From: Mesorhizobium sp. NBSH29
GTDB taxonomy: Bacteria > Pseudomonadota > Alphaproteobacteria > Rhizobiales > Rhizobiaceae
Direction: 5' to 3'
Assembly (NCBI RefSeq): GCF_015500055.1
Contig: NZ_CP045492.1
Span: forward strand, 1,994,501-2,058,500
Length of the DNA: 64,000 bases
Position 1 is the first letter of the stretch, and each line of letters starts with the position of its first letter. The position numbers and the translations under genes are program-made. Of the stretch, positions 40,063 to 50,399 are shown one piece after another. The notes below the pieces were generated by a model, which did not search any database, had not been told where the DNA came from, and worked only from the letters and a program-made list of their open reading frames with translations.

Positions 40063-41049
40063 ATGAGGGACGCTGCAACGAACACGGGTAATGCCGCCGC
40101 GCCGCTGGTCTGCGTCGGAGTCATCACCCGCGGGCGTCCGAAGTTGTTGGAACTGTTGCTTCAGTCGTTGGCTGTTATGGACCGTGCCGGTCTCAGGTGC
40201 TGTTTTGCAATTGTCGAAAACAACGATGAGCTGACGGTGGGCGCTCTGGTCGCCGCATTCCAGTCCCGCACCCCGGACTGTGACGTGATCGTGGAAAACG
40301 AGCCGCGGCTCGGCATCGCGTCAGCCCGCAACCATGTGCTCGACATCGCGTTGCGCACGGGGGCGGATGCGCTGGCCTTCATCGACGATGACGAGACAGC
40401 TGGCCCGGACTGGCTCCACCATCTTTGGGCAGAGATGAGCCGTCGCAGCCTCGATATGGCAGGCGGCCCGGTTCGGCTGCATCCGGTGCCGGAGGGGGCC
40501 TCGGTGAACCAGCGGCTGGTATGGAATGGGCTGCAGGCCATCAGCCGGCGCGACGAGCAGGAATCCGCGCGAGCGCATCAGAATGGTGGCGACGCGCGTT
40601 TGCCGTTGGCTACGAACAACTGGCTGGCCAGTGTTCAATTCCTTCAAACCCATCAGTTGCGTTTTGACGAGACGCTGGGCTTTGCCGGCGGCGAGGACAC
40701 CGCGCTCTATCGCAAGGCCGTTGCCGCCGGCGCGCGCACCGGCTGGGCGCCGAATGCTGTCGTCCATGAATGGATGCCGCCAGAACGCTTGTCGTTTGCC
40801 TATCAGTACGCCCGAAACCGCGACCGCGCGATGTCTGCATTTCACGGCAAATACCCGAAGCGCTCGGCTTCCACGGCGCTGCGGGCGGTGGCCTCCTCGG
40901 TGGCCAAGCTCGCCGGCGCGCTGGTCTATGCCGCGCGATCACTCATCGATAGCGGTGCCTCGCTGGTGGCGGCCGTCCAGGCGGTGGGATTTGCCGCCGG
41001 TCGCGTCAAAGCCGCATTTGGCGCGCGGTCGCAGCATTACAGGGGATGA
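40063..41049 (+). CDS. Family 2 glycosyltransferase
   Basis: 328 residues. The GT-A fold begins with CVGVITRGRPKLLELLLQSL; the nucleotide-sugar/metal motif is LAFIDDDETAGPDWL (DDD); the acceptor-side acid is in LGFAGGEDTALYRKAVAAG. The C-terminal ~80 residues carry one or two weak hydrophobic segments, perhaps membrane association. Donor and acceptor are unknown. Paired with the upstream O-antigen-ligase-like gene, it likely builds a lipopolysaccharide or capsule component. tRNA-Gln follows on the other strand. Confidence 0.9.
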   Translation: MRDAATNTGNAAAPLVCVGVITRGRPKLLELLLQSLAVMDRAGLRCCFAIVENNDELTVGALVAAFQSRTPDCDVIVENEPRLGIASARNHVLDIALRTGADALAFIDDDETAGPDWLHHLWAEMSRRSLDMAGGPVRLHPVPEGASVNQRLVWNGLQAISRRDEQESARAHQNGGDARLPLATNNWLASVQFLQTHQLRFDETLGFAGGEDTALYRKAVAAGARTGWAPNAVVHEWMPPERLSFAYQYARNRDRAMSAFHGKYPKRSASTALRAVASSVAKLAGALVYAARSLIDSGASLVAAVQAVGFAAGRVKAAFGARSQHYRG

Positions 41050-41063
41050 CACGAAAAAGTCAT

Positions 41064-41138
41064 TGGCTGGGGCGCCTGGATTCGAACCAGGGAATGACGG
41101 TATCAAAAACCGTTGCCTTACCACTTGGCGACGCCCCA
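41064..41138 (-). tRNA. tRNA-Gln (anticodon TTG)
   Basis: Minus-strand sequence folds as a 75-base tRNA including an encoded CCA. Acceptor TGGGGCG pairs with CGCCCCA, discriminator G. D arm GCCAAGTGGTAAGGC, anticodon arm ACGGT-TTTTGAT-ACCGT with anticodon TTG, and T arm CCTGG-TTCGAATC-CAGG are all intact. It decodes CAA (and CAG by wobble). Its 3' end faces the glycosyltransferase gene. Confidence 0.97.
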
Positions 41139-41167
41139 ATGCCGACTGTCGAGTCGGAACGGCCCGT

Positions 41168-41196
41168 CTTATATTGAGACTAAGCGCAAAGCACAA
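41168..41196 (-). promoter_or_regulatory. Sigma70-type promoter of tRNA-Gln
   Basis: On the minus strand TTGTGC (-35) and TATAAG (-10) are separated by exactly 17 bases; the -10 box ends 30 bases before the tRNA 5' end. Both hexamers are close to consensus, as expected for a stable-RNA gene. Confidence 0.6.
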
Positions 41197-41228
41197 TCAC
41201 CCGTCGGCGTGACGATAGGCTAACGGCT

Positions 41229-41573
41229 CTAAATACCCCACACCGCAAGCTCATTGCCGGCCGGATCGGTAAAATGAAAGCGTCGACCGCCCGGAAAAGC
41301 AAAGATAGGCCGCGCGATGGTGCCGCCCGCAGCTTCAACGGCATCCAGCGTCTGTTCGAGGTTTTCTGAATAAAGCACGGGCAATGGCTTGGCCGGACCG
41401 CTGCCCGGCTCGCCATCGAACCCGCCTTCCAGCCCCTCATCGAAGACCGAATAGGTTGGCCCGTAATCGGTAAACGACCACGCGAAGGCTGCACTATAGA
41501 ACGACTTCACCACATCCAGCGTGCCGTGGGAGGCAGGCAATTCGAGATAGTCCAGTTTTCCGGTCTGTTTCAT
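41229..41573 (-). CDS. VOC family (glyoxalase/bleomycin-resistance fold) protein
   Basis: 114 residues from ATG 41573. A single vicinal-oxygen-chelate domain: the start GKLDYLELPASHGTLDVVKS, then FYSAAFAWSFTDYG and VLYSENLEQTLDAVEAAGG, and the closing RRFHFTDPAGNELAVWG. It has the usual metal/ligand acid near the C-terminus (NELAVW) and resembles the short VOC proteins of unknown substrate. It is transcribed toward the tRNA gene. Confidence 0.88.
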   Translation of the reverse strand: MKQTGKLDYLELPASHGTLDVVKSFYSAAFAWSFTDYGPTYSVFDEGLEGGFDGEPGSGPAKPLPVLYSENLEQTLDAVEAAGGTIARPIFAFPGGRRFHFTDPAGNELAVWGI

Positions 41574-41759
41574 GGCGCACCTATGTTCCTCATATGTTCT
41601 TATCGTTTCATGCAAGCTGGGGCAAGGGGGACAGGTGTAAAAGCCTGCTAATCGATTCGACCCGGGATTGGCGGCCCGTCCGGGTTGCCTTTCGCTGCAG
41701 CGCACCCTATCGCTCCGCAACTAGCATAAACTGCCGACAGATTGTCGTGGGGAGCAGGC

Positions 41760-44429
41760 ATGACAAAGTGGGTCTACAATTTCGGCGACGGAAAAGCTGA
41801 AGGCCGGGCGGGCGACCGCGACCTGCTGGGCGGCAAGGGTGCCAACTTGGCCGAAATGTGTAGCCTCGGCCTGCCGGTACCCCCTGGCTTCACCATTACC
41901 ACAGAGGTTTGCAACTGGTTTTACGCCAATGAGCGCTCCTATCCGGCGGCGCTGAAGGCCGAGGTGGAGAAAGCCCTGGTTGAAATCGGTACGATTGCCG
42001 GACGCATATTCGGCGATCCTGACAATTTGCTCTTGGTTTCGGTGCGCTCGGGTTCGCGCGCGTCGATGCCAGGCATGATGGACACGGTGCTGAACCTTGG
42101 CCTCAACGACGTGACGGTCGAGGCACTGGCGCGCGAATCGGGCGATGCACGCTTTGCCTATGACAGCTACCGCCGCTTCATCCATATGTATGCCGATGTC
42201 GTTCTGGGGGTCGAACACGAGGTTTTCGAGGAAATCCTCGAAGAGGAAAAGGCCCGCCTGGGCTATGAACTCGATACTGAATTCTCGGCCAATGAATGGC
42301 GCGACGTCATAGTGCTCTACAAGGCCAAAGTGGAGGAAGAACTGGGAACGCCGTTCCCGCTTGATCCTCAAGAACAGCTGTGGGGTGCCATCGGCGCTGT
42401 TTTCTCCAGCTGGATGAACGCACGCGCCATCACCTATCGGCGTCTGCAGTCCATCCCCGAGAGCTGGGGCACGGCTGTAAATGTGCAGGCCATGGTGTTC
42501 GGCAATATGGGCGAGACGTCGGCCACCGGCGTAGCTTTCACCCGCAACCCCTCGACCGGCGAGAAGAAACTTTATGGCGAGTTTCTGGTCAATGCGCAGG
42601 GTGAAGATGTGGTGGCCGGCATCCGCACGCCGCAGAATATAACCGAGGAAGCCCGCATCGCCGCTGGGTCTGACAAGCCGTCACTGGAGAAGGTGATGCC
42701 GGAAGCATTCGCCACCTTTGTCGACATTTCGAACCGGCTTGAAACCCATTACCGCGACATGCAGGATCTCGAATTCACCATTGAGCGCGGTAAATTGTGG
42801 ATGCTGCAGACCCGATCGGGCAAGCGCACCGCCAAGGCAGCACTGAAGATCGCAGCCGAGATGGCTGCCGAAGGACTGATCACCCGCGACGAGGCGATCA
42901 CCCGCATCGACCCGGCCTCGCTCGACCAGCTGCTGCACCCAACCATCGACCCAAAGGCAGAGCGCCAGGTGATAGGCATGGGCCTGCCGGCTTCACCCGG
43001 CGCTGCCACCGGTGAGATTGTCTTCACTTCGGCCGACGCCGAGGAATTGAAGGGGCAGGGGCGAAAAACCATTCTGGTGCGCGTCGAGACAAGCCCTGAG
43101 GACATTCACGGGATGCATGCCGCCGAGGGAATTTTGACCACTCGCGGCGGCATGACCAGCCATGCGGCCGTCGTGGCGAGGGGCATGGGAAAACCCTGCG
43201 TCTCCGGCGCCGGTACGTTACGTGTCGACTACAAGGCCGGCACGCTGATGGCCATGGGCGCAACCTTCGAAAAGGGCGACATCATCACCATCGATGGCAG
43301 CAACGGCCAGGTGTTGAAGGGGGCGGTACCCATGCTGCAGCCCGAACTGTCGGGTGATTTTGCCGCCATCATGGAATGGGCCGACGGTGCGCGCCGCATG
43401 AAAGTGCGCACCAATGCCGAGACACCAGCGGATGCGCGTATGGCCCGCACCTTTGGCGCGGAAGGCATTGGGCTCTGCCGCACCGAGCACATGTTCTTCG
43501 ACGATGAACGCATCGTCGCCATGCGCGAGATGATTTTGGCGGATTCAGAAACCGACCGCCGCACCGCGCTGGCAAAGCTTTTGCCGATGCAGCGTTCTGA
43601 TTTTGTCGAACTGTTCGAGATCATGGCCGGGCTGCCGGTCACTATCCGTCTGCTCGACCCGCCGCTGCATGAGTTTTTACCAAAAACCGACGAGGAGGTG
43701 GCAAATGTTGCCGCCGCCATGAATGTGCCTGCCGAAAAGCTGCGTCAGCGCACTGAGGCGCTGCACGAGTTCAACCCGATGCTGGGTCATCGCGGCTGCC
43801 GTCTGGCGGTGTCTTATCCTGAAATCGCGGAAATGCAGGCCCGCGCCATTTTTGAAGCGGCCGTGGAAGCCGGCAAGAAGACCGGCGCGCCAGTGGTACC
43901 CGAAATCATGGTGCCGCTCGTCGGGTTGGTGGAAGAACTGAATTTTGTGAAGGCGCGCATTGATGCGGTAGCGAAAAGCGTCATCGCAGAAAGCGGCCTT
44001 GAGATTGAATATCTCGTAGGCACCATGATCGAACTGCCGCGCGCTGCTATCCGGGCCCATTCGATCGCTGGCACGGCGGAATTCTTTTCTTTCGGCACCA
44101 ATGACCTGACCCAGACCACATTCGGCATCTCGCGCGATGATGCGGCTTCCTTTCTGGAAACCTATCGCCAGAAGGGCATCATCGAAAAAGACCCCTTCGT
44201 ATCACTCGACATCGACGGCGTCGGCGAACTGGTGCGCATGGCAGCCGAGCGGGGCAGGGCAGCCCGCCCCGACATCAAACTCGGCATTTGCGGCGAACAT
44301 GGAGGCGACACTGCCTCAATTCATTTCTGTGAAGAAGTCGGGCTGGACTATGTCTCCTGCTCCCCCTTCCGCGTGCCGATCGCCAGGCTGGCGGCAGCGC
44401 AGGCAGCGGTGAAGACTGCCGGCAAATGA
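41760..44429 (+). CDS. ppdK: Pyruvate, phosphate dikinase
   Basis: 889 residues from ATG 41760. It interconverts pyruvate, ATP and phosphate with PEP, AMP and diphosphate. ATP-grasp part starts DLLGGKGANLAEMCSLGLPV and includes RSGSRASMPGMMDTVLNLGL; the phospho-histidine domain holds TRGGMTSHAAVVARGMGKPC with the catalytic His; the PEP/TIM-barrel part has GLCRTEHMFF, MIELPRAAIRA, FFSFGTNDLTQTTFG and the catalytic Cys in LGICGEHGGD. Complete and intact. Often next to tRNA-Gln and a VOC gene in rhizobia, as here. Confidence 0.98.
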   Translation: MTKWVYNFGDGKAEGRAGDRDLLGGKGANLAEMCSLGLPVPPGFTITTEVCNWFYANERSYPAALKAEVEKALVEIGTIAGRIFGDPDNLLLVSVRSGSRASMPGMMDTVLNLGLNDVTVEALARESGDARFAYDSYRRFIHMYADVVLGVEHEVFEEILEEEKARLGYELDTEFSANEWRDVIVLYKAKVEEELGTPFPLDPQEQLWGAIGAVFSSWMNARAITYRRLQSIPESWGTAVNVQAMVFGNMGETSATGVAFTRNPSTGEKKLYGEFLVNAQGEDVVAGIRTPQNITEEARIAAGSDKPSLEKVMPEAFATFVDISNRLETHYRDMQDLEFTIERGKLWMLQTRSGKRTAKAALKIAAEMAAEGLITRDEAITRIDPASLDQLLHPTIDPKAERQVIGMGLPASPGAATGEIVFTSADAEELKGQGRKTILVRVETSPEDIHGMHAAEGILTTRGGMTSHAAVVARGMGKPCVSGAGTLRVDYKAGTLMAMGATFEKGDIITIDGSNGQVLKGAVPMLQPELSGDFAAIMEWADGARRMKVRTNAETPADARMARTFGAEGIGLCRTEHMFFDDERIVAMREMILADSETDRRTALAKLLPMQRSDFVELFEIMAGLPVTIRLLDPPLHEFLPKTDEEVANVAAAMNVPAEKLRQRTEALHEFNPMLGHRGCRLAVSYPEIAEMQARAIFEAAVEAGKKTGAPVVPEIMVPLVGLVEELNFVKARIDAVAKSVIAESGLEIEYLVGTMIELPRAAIRAHSIAGTAEFFSFGTNDLTQTTFGISRDDAASFLETYRQKGIIEKDPFVSLDIDGVGELVRMAAERGRAARPDIKLGICGEHGGDTASIHFCEEVGLDYVSCSPFRVPIARLAAAQAAVKTAGK

Positions 44430-44442
44430 TCTGCCGCTAGGT

Positions 44443-44475
44443 GCGTTGCGACCGGTCATTCTGGCCGGTCAACGC
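44443..44475 (+). terminator. Hairpin after ppdK
   Basis: GCGTTG-CG-ACCGG pairs with CCGGT-CAACGC (11 pairs with a 2-base bulge) around a 9-base loop, starting 14 bases after the ppdK stop. No U-tract follows, so it may act as a Rho-dependent or 3'-stabilising structure. Confidence 0.45.
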
Positions 44476-44549
44476 GATGAGCCAGATATCCGTCCTTGGG
44501 ATTTTAAGTCGCAATACCGTCTGGACAGCCAGTACGGTCGCATCAAATC

Positions 44550-44578
44550 TTGACGTCGACATCAATTGCAACTATAAA
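44550..44578 (+). promoter_or_regulatory. Near-consensus sigma70 promoter
   Basis: TTGACG (-35) and TATAAA (-10) with a 17-base spacer, one of the best matches in the window. Transcription would begin near 44585, about 60 bases before the next start codon at 44648. The surrounding 44480-44600 stretch is noticeably AT-richer than the flanking genes. Confidence 0.65.
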
Positions 44579-44647
44579 GTGTTATATTAGAAGGTACAGC
44601 TGTTGCCCCATGCATCTTCTTCTCCTCTCTTTCGATCAAGGGGCGAA

Positions 44648-45886
44648 ATGACTGCATTATCCGGCGCAAGATTTTTTAACAGCTTCCCAAAATCATGTTT
44701 TTTCCGCACAATTTTCAATGCTCCAGCCTTCGCAGCCTTGCTCATCTTTTCTGCAATGGTGCCGGCCCATGCCCACGTAAAATGGTTTGCACCCTATATC
44801 GTCGAAGCCGAGCCGTCCTCCATCGTCAACACGCTTGCCAATGTCTGGTTCTGGCTGGCGATCCTGATGGTACTCGTGTTTTTTGTGGCGACGCGTGCGA
44901 CCGAGAAAACCAGCGTCGGTGACGCGATCCTTGATGCGATGGATGCGGTGTCCGATCCGCTCTGGCGGCGCATCGATGACGTAGTGCGGGCGATCATTGG
45001 TGGATTTTTCGTGGCCATCTTCGCCATTGGCGGGATTTACCTGACCCCCGATCTGGCAACGCCAGCCGAATGGGTTTCCTGGCTCCAGCTGTTGATCGCC
45101 TTCGGGGTGCTGTCGAAACGGACAATGCCGTTTTCGGCTGCCGGTATCATTCTGCTGTGGGTAATGGCGCTACGTGACTACGATTTCTTCCACTTGCTTG
45201 ATTACGTGGCGCTCGGCCTCGCAGCTGCCGGCTACCTTCTGTTGGCGTCGTCCAACAATCCGAAGTGGCGCAAATATCGCTTTGAAGTTCTCCGCTGGGG
45301 GGTGGCAATCGCCTTGATGTGGTCGAGCCTGGAAAAGCTCGCTTATGCGGACTGGTTTGCACCGGTCGTTGAAGAAAGACCGTTTCTGACCTTCGGCATA
45401 CCCAAGGAAATTTTTATTCCGATGGCAGGCGTTGCTGAATTCACGATGGGGTTCGGCCTGCTCTGGACGCCGCTGGTCAAAAGGCTGTCAGCCATTGCCC
45501 TTTTCATCATTTTCAATGCCGCAGTCTTCCCGTTCGGTCGGATAGATTTCATCGGCCACGCTCTGATTATGGCTGTCATCGTGGTGATCGCAGCTGACAC
45601 GAGGCGGGTGGATCTCCTGCCGCAGTTCAAGGCGTCGCTAGCGAATATTCCGGCCGGCCTTGTTGCTGCGTTCCTGGTATTCGCCACCGCCTATTGGGGG
45701 CTTCACGCAACGTTCTACGGCCCTTACGAAACCTTGGAATCCGGGCCCAAGGACAGGAGCACCCACTCCTACAACCCCGAACACCCCCACGGACCGCGCG
45801 CGAAAGGCGGCATTGGCGCGCCGCCGACCGCAGGCGAGGACAGCTCCGGTGTTTCGGTTGACAAGGAAGAGGGCCACAGTCCCTAG
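44648..45886 (+). CDS. DoxX-like polytopic membrane protein with N-terminal His after signal cleavage
   Basis: 412 residues from ATG 44648. A signal peptide ends SAMVPAHA; cleavage at the A-H-A motif would leave HVKWFAPYIVEAEP as mature N-terminus. About nine membrane helices follow, and the second half (about 230-340: WGVAIALMWSSLEKLAYADW, then MAGVAEFTMGFGLLW) resembles the DoxX family. The C-terminal ~55 residues are hydrophilic and His-rich (HSYNPEHPHGPRAKGG, EEGHSP). Copper or another metal is suggested by those histidines but unproven. A TTG-started longer form (44603) is less likely. The strong promoter upstream suggests independent expression. Confidence 0.75.
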   Translation: MTALSGARFFNSFPKSCFFRTIFNAPAFAALLIFSAMVPAHAHVKWFAPYIVEAEPSSIVNTLANVWFWLAILMVLVFFVATRATEKTSVGDAILDAMDAVSDPLWRRIDDVVRAIIGGFFVAIFAIGGIYLTPDLATPAEWVSWLQLLIAFGVLSKRTMPFSAAGIILLWVMALRDYDFFHLLDYVALGLAAAGYLLLASSNNPKWRKYRFEVLRWGVAIALMWSSLEKLAYADWFAPVVEERPFLTFGIPKEIFIPMAGVAEFTMGFGLLWTPLVKRLSAIALFIIFNAAVFPFGRIDFIGHALIMAVIVVIAADTRRVDLLPQFKASLANIPAGLVAAFLVFATAYWGLHATFYGPYETLESGPKDRSTHSYNPEHPHGPRAKGGIGAPPTAGEDSSGVSVDKEEGHSP

Positions 45887-45926
45887 TTGATTCCGCGCTG
45901 AGGCTCGGTTTGGCATGGAATGCGTT

Positions 45927-45934
45927 TGTATACA
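45927..45934. promoter_or_regulatory. TGTATACA palindrome before the deacetylase gene
   Basis: A perfect 8-base palindrome 17 bases upstream of the start codon at 45952. Such TGTATACA cores occur in operators of GntR-type regulators. It is short and unreplicated, so it may be chance. Confidence 0.25.
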
Positions 45935-45951
45935 TGTGTAGAGGTGTTGTG

Positions 45952-46695
45952 ATGCGTTGGACGTTGATCGCCATTTTGGCTCTGACCACTGTCGTTGCCC
46001 CGCCGGCTCTTGCCGACCCGCCTGACCGTCTGCTCGAACCATCACTGCATCTACAAGCATCTACAGACAGCGCCGCACCACGAGTGGCGCTCACCCTTGA
46101 TGCCTGTGGCGGGTCCACCGACCTCCGCATTCTCGACGCGCTGGTGGAAAATCGTGTTGCCGCGACGATTTTCGTCACCGGGGTATGGCTGAAACGCAAC
46201 CCTGAAGCATTCGCCACGATGCGCGCGCATCCGGACCTGTTTGAGATCGGCGATCATGGCGCCCGGCACGTGCCGGCTGTCGATAGACCGGTCCATGTCT
46301 ATGGCCTGAAGGCTGCAGGTTCACCGGCTGCGGTGAAGGCCGAGGTCGAGTTGGGCTCGGTTGCGATCATCAAAAACGGCGGGTCCAAACCCCGCTGGTT
46401 CAGGGGCGCGACCGCGAAATACAGCACTGGCGCCATCCGCATCATCCATGATCTCGGCTACGAGGTCGCTGGATACTCGCTCAACGGGGATGGCGGTTCA
46501 CTACTTGGCCAAAAAACCACCACGGCGCGTATCGCCGGAGCCAAGGATGGCGATGTCATCCTGGCTCACATCAATCAGCCCCGACACGCCGCAGGCAGTG
46601 GCGTGGTGGCAGGCGTGCTGGCCCTTAAAGCGCGCGGCTTCACCTTTGTGAGGTTGTCGGACGTCAAACCACAGGGACTGCCGAGCGGGACATGA
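45952..46695 (+). CDS. Secreted polysaccharide deacetylase family protein
   Basis: 247 residues from ATG 45952, preceded by GAGGTG. Signal peptide (LIAILALTTVVAPPALA, then DPPDRL). NodB-type domain: motif 1 is VALTLDACGGSTD, with a single Asp followed by Ala-Cys instead of the usual TFDDG; motif 2 region is EIGDHGARHVPAVD with two histidines; a conserved Arg-Trp-Phe-Arg (PRWFRGATAKYS) forms the groove. The variant first motif occurs in a subgroup of these proteins, so activity is likely but not certain. Substrate (peptidoglycan, poly-GlcNAc or other) unknown. Confidence 0.85.
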   Translation: MRWTLIAILALTTVVAPPALADPPDRLLEPSLHLQASTDSAAPRVALTLDACGGSTDLRILDALVENRVAATIFVTGVWLKRNPEAFATMRAHPDLFEIGDHGARHVPAVDRPVHVYGLKAAGSPAAVKAEVELGSVAIIKNGGSKPRWFRGATAKYSTGAIRIIHDLGYEVAGYSLNGDGGSLLGQKTTTARIAGAKDGDVILAHINQPRHAAGSGVVAGVLALKARGFTFVRLSDVKPQGLPSGT

Positions 46696-46701
46696 CCGTT
46701 T

Positions 46702-47094
46702 TCAGTTCTTCGTCGCCTCGATCTGCACCAGTTCTGGATAAAACGCGCCATGGCCGCTGATGCCTGACATCTCGTCATAGGGGTCCTCGTAGGACCACAT
46801 CACATTGCGTGCCGCTTCGCCGGATGCTGTTGCGTTCCAATAGGAGGCATCGCCTTTGTAGGGGCAGTGCGTGGAGGTTTCTGTCGGGGTGAGAAACTCG
46901 AAATAGATGTCCGAAAACGGAATGTAGAAGACCGGCAGATAATCCTCTTCCTGCAACACCAGCGCTGATGCCGACGATGCAATAATTGCGCCGGCGAAAC
47001 TGACCGTGACCACACCATCAAAAGCCGTGACGTTGATGCGCCGCGTCGGATTCCGCTGAAATCCGGGCGAGGGATTGGCTGCAAGTGGCGTCAT
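46702..47094 (-). CDS. DUF427 family protein
   Basis: 130 residues from ATG 47094. It fits DUF427: strand-rich, with FDGVVTVSFAGAIIASSASA, VFYIPFSDIYFEFL, and the most conserved stretch THCPYKGDASYWNATASGEA followed by WSYEDPYDEM. Function unknown; some members were proposed as small-molecule-binding proteins. The frame extends to 47184 but overlaps the aminotransferase gene, so the shorter start is better. Same strand as the aminotransferase, 55 bases downstream of it. Confidence 0.87.
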   Translation of the reverse strand: MTPLAANPSPGFQRNPTRRINVTAFDGVVTVSFAGAIIASSASALVLQEEDYLPVFYIPFSDIYFEFLTPTETSTHCPYKGDASYWNATASGEAARNVMWSYEDPYDEMSGISGHGAFYPELVQIEATKN

Positions 47095-47149
47095 TGGTTC
47101 ATCTCCTGTGTTGAAGGTGAACGCGACAGCGTCGCAGCTGTTCCCCCGA

Positions 47150-48547
47150 TTATCCCGGCTGACGCAACTTGCCCTGGTCGACAAACACCTCGGTGTCGGC
47201 CAGCGCTTTTTCGAAGCGGTTGAACAGCTCGTTCAGTTCGTCCTCGGTGATGATCATCGGTGGGCAGAAGGCAATCGTATCGCCAAGCGCGCGCAGGATG
47301 GCGCCGTGCCCCTCGGCGAATTTGGAGAGCTGCGCACCGACGGCCTTGGACGCATCGAACGGGCGCCGGGTTTTCTTGTCGGCCACCAGCTCAACGCCGC
47401 CAACCAGACCGCTGTAGCGCGTCTCGCCGACCATTGGATGGTCGTTCAGCCGCCTCATCCGCGCCTCGAACACCGGTGCCAGAGCCCGAACCTGGCCGAC
47501 AATGTCGCGCCGCTGGTAGATCTCGATGGCCTTCACGCCGATAGCGCAGCCAAGCGGATGACCGCCATAGGTAAATCCGTGGCCAAAGGTCCCGATCTCG
47601 GCTGAATGGTCGACATAGGCCTGATAGATATCTTCGGGCACCATGACTGCGCCAAGCGGTACGTAAGCCGCAGTCAGCTGCTTGGCGACTGAAATGGTTT
47701 TGGGAGTCATGCCCATAGTCTGCGATCCCCACCAGTTGCCGGTACGGCCAAAGCCGTTGATGACCTCGTCGGAAATCATCATGATGTCGTGCTCGTCGAG
47801 CACCGCCTGGATGGCCGGGTAATAGCCCTGCGGCGGCACGATGACGCCGCCAGCACCCATTACCGGCTCGGCGATCATCGCCGCAATCGTGTCGGGGCCC
47901 TCGCGTTCGATAAGGTCGCGCAATGACTGCACCATGCGCTGGACAAATTCGGCTTCGCTTTCGCCCTCCTGCCCGTAGCGGTAAAAATGCGGGCAGTCCG
48001 TATGCAGTACACGGTCCACCGGCAAGTCCCAGCCCTTGTGGTTGTAGGGCAACCCGGTGAGCGAAGCAGACATTATGGTGACGCCGTGATAGGCCTTGAT
48101 GCGCGAGATGATTTTTTTCTTCTTCGGGCGGCCAAGCGCGTTGTTCATGTACCATGCGAGCTTCACCTGGGTGTCGTTGGCCTCGGAGCCCGACGAGGTA
48201 TAAAACACCTTTGAGATCGGCACCGGTGCCAGCTCTTTCAGCTTTTCAGCCAGCTCGATCGAGGACTCGGTGCCCTTACCACCAAACAGATGATAATAGG
48301 GCAGCGACCGCAGCTGCTCGGCTGCCGCATCGGCCAGTTCCTCATCGCCAAAACCGAGCCCGGCGCACCACAGCCCCGACATACCCTCAATATATTCCTT
48401 GCCGCGCGTGTCATAGACATAGACGCCTTTGCCGCGCTCGATGACCAGCGTGCCAGTCTGCTTCAGCTTGTGCAGCGGGGTGTAAGGGTGCAGCACCGAT
48501 TCGATATCGCGGGTCTGCAAGTTGGACAAGGGTGCGGTTTCAAGCAT
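47150..48547 (-). CDS. Class III (omega) aminotransferase, PLP-dependent
   Basis: 465 residues. Class III fold with YTSSGSEANDTQVKLAWYMN (PLP phosphate loop), ISRIKAYHGVTIMSASLTGL, ISDEVINGFGRTGNWWGSQT (Asp to the pyridine nitrogen), and the PLP lysine in ISVAKQLTAAYVPLGAV. It is close to the bacterial amine/pyruvate or beta-alanine/putrescine type transaminases. The natural amine donor is not determined. Divergent from the acyl-CoA ligase across 162 bases. Confidence 0.92.
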   Translation of the reverse strand: MLETAPLSNLQTRDIESVLHPYTPLHKLKQTGTLVIERGKGVYVYDTRGKEYIEGMSGLWCAGLGFGDEELADAAAEQLRSLPYYHLFGGKGTESSIELAEKLKELAPVPISKVFYTSSGSEANDTQVKLAWYMNNALGRPKKKKIISRIKAYHGVTIMSASLTGLPYNHKGWDLPVDRVLHTDCPHFYRYGQEGESEAEFVQRMVQSLRDLIEREGPDTIAAMIAEPVMGAGGVIVPPQGYYPAIQAVLDEHDIMMISDEVINGFGRTGNWWGSQTMGMTPKTISVAKQLTAAYVPLGAVMVPEDIYQAYVDHSAEIGTFGHGFTYGGHPLGCAIGVKAIEIYQRRDIVGQVRALAPVFEARMRRLNDHPMVGETRYSGLVGGVELVADKKTRRPFDASKAVGAQLSKFAEGHGAILRALGDTIAFCPPMIITEDELNELFNRFEKALADTEVFVDQGKLRQPG

Positions 48548-48709
48548 TTTCAGGTCTCCGGACAGAGCACTAGCCTAGCCGGTCGCAGCCCGTGGCGCAA
48601 AGGCTTCGCCTGCTGGCGCAGCAGCGTCCCCGCACTGGCATCATCATGACTGGACAGACCGGGTCTTCCTTCCACATACTTGCGTGAAAAGCATTCGGGA
48701 GGAAACAAA

Positions 48710-50347
<1,638 letters not shown>

Positions 50348-50399
50348 CCTCTCGACCGTCGGCGGCTACGGGAGCATGAACGTGACAGAGAAGGCGCGT

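Noticed and set aside
38474-41138. Genomic island inserted at tRNA-Gln
   Set aside because: No integrase, and no direct repeat of the tRNA 3' end near the smc side could be found by eye, so only the weaker idea of an accessory glycan unit is kept.
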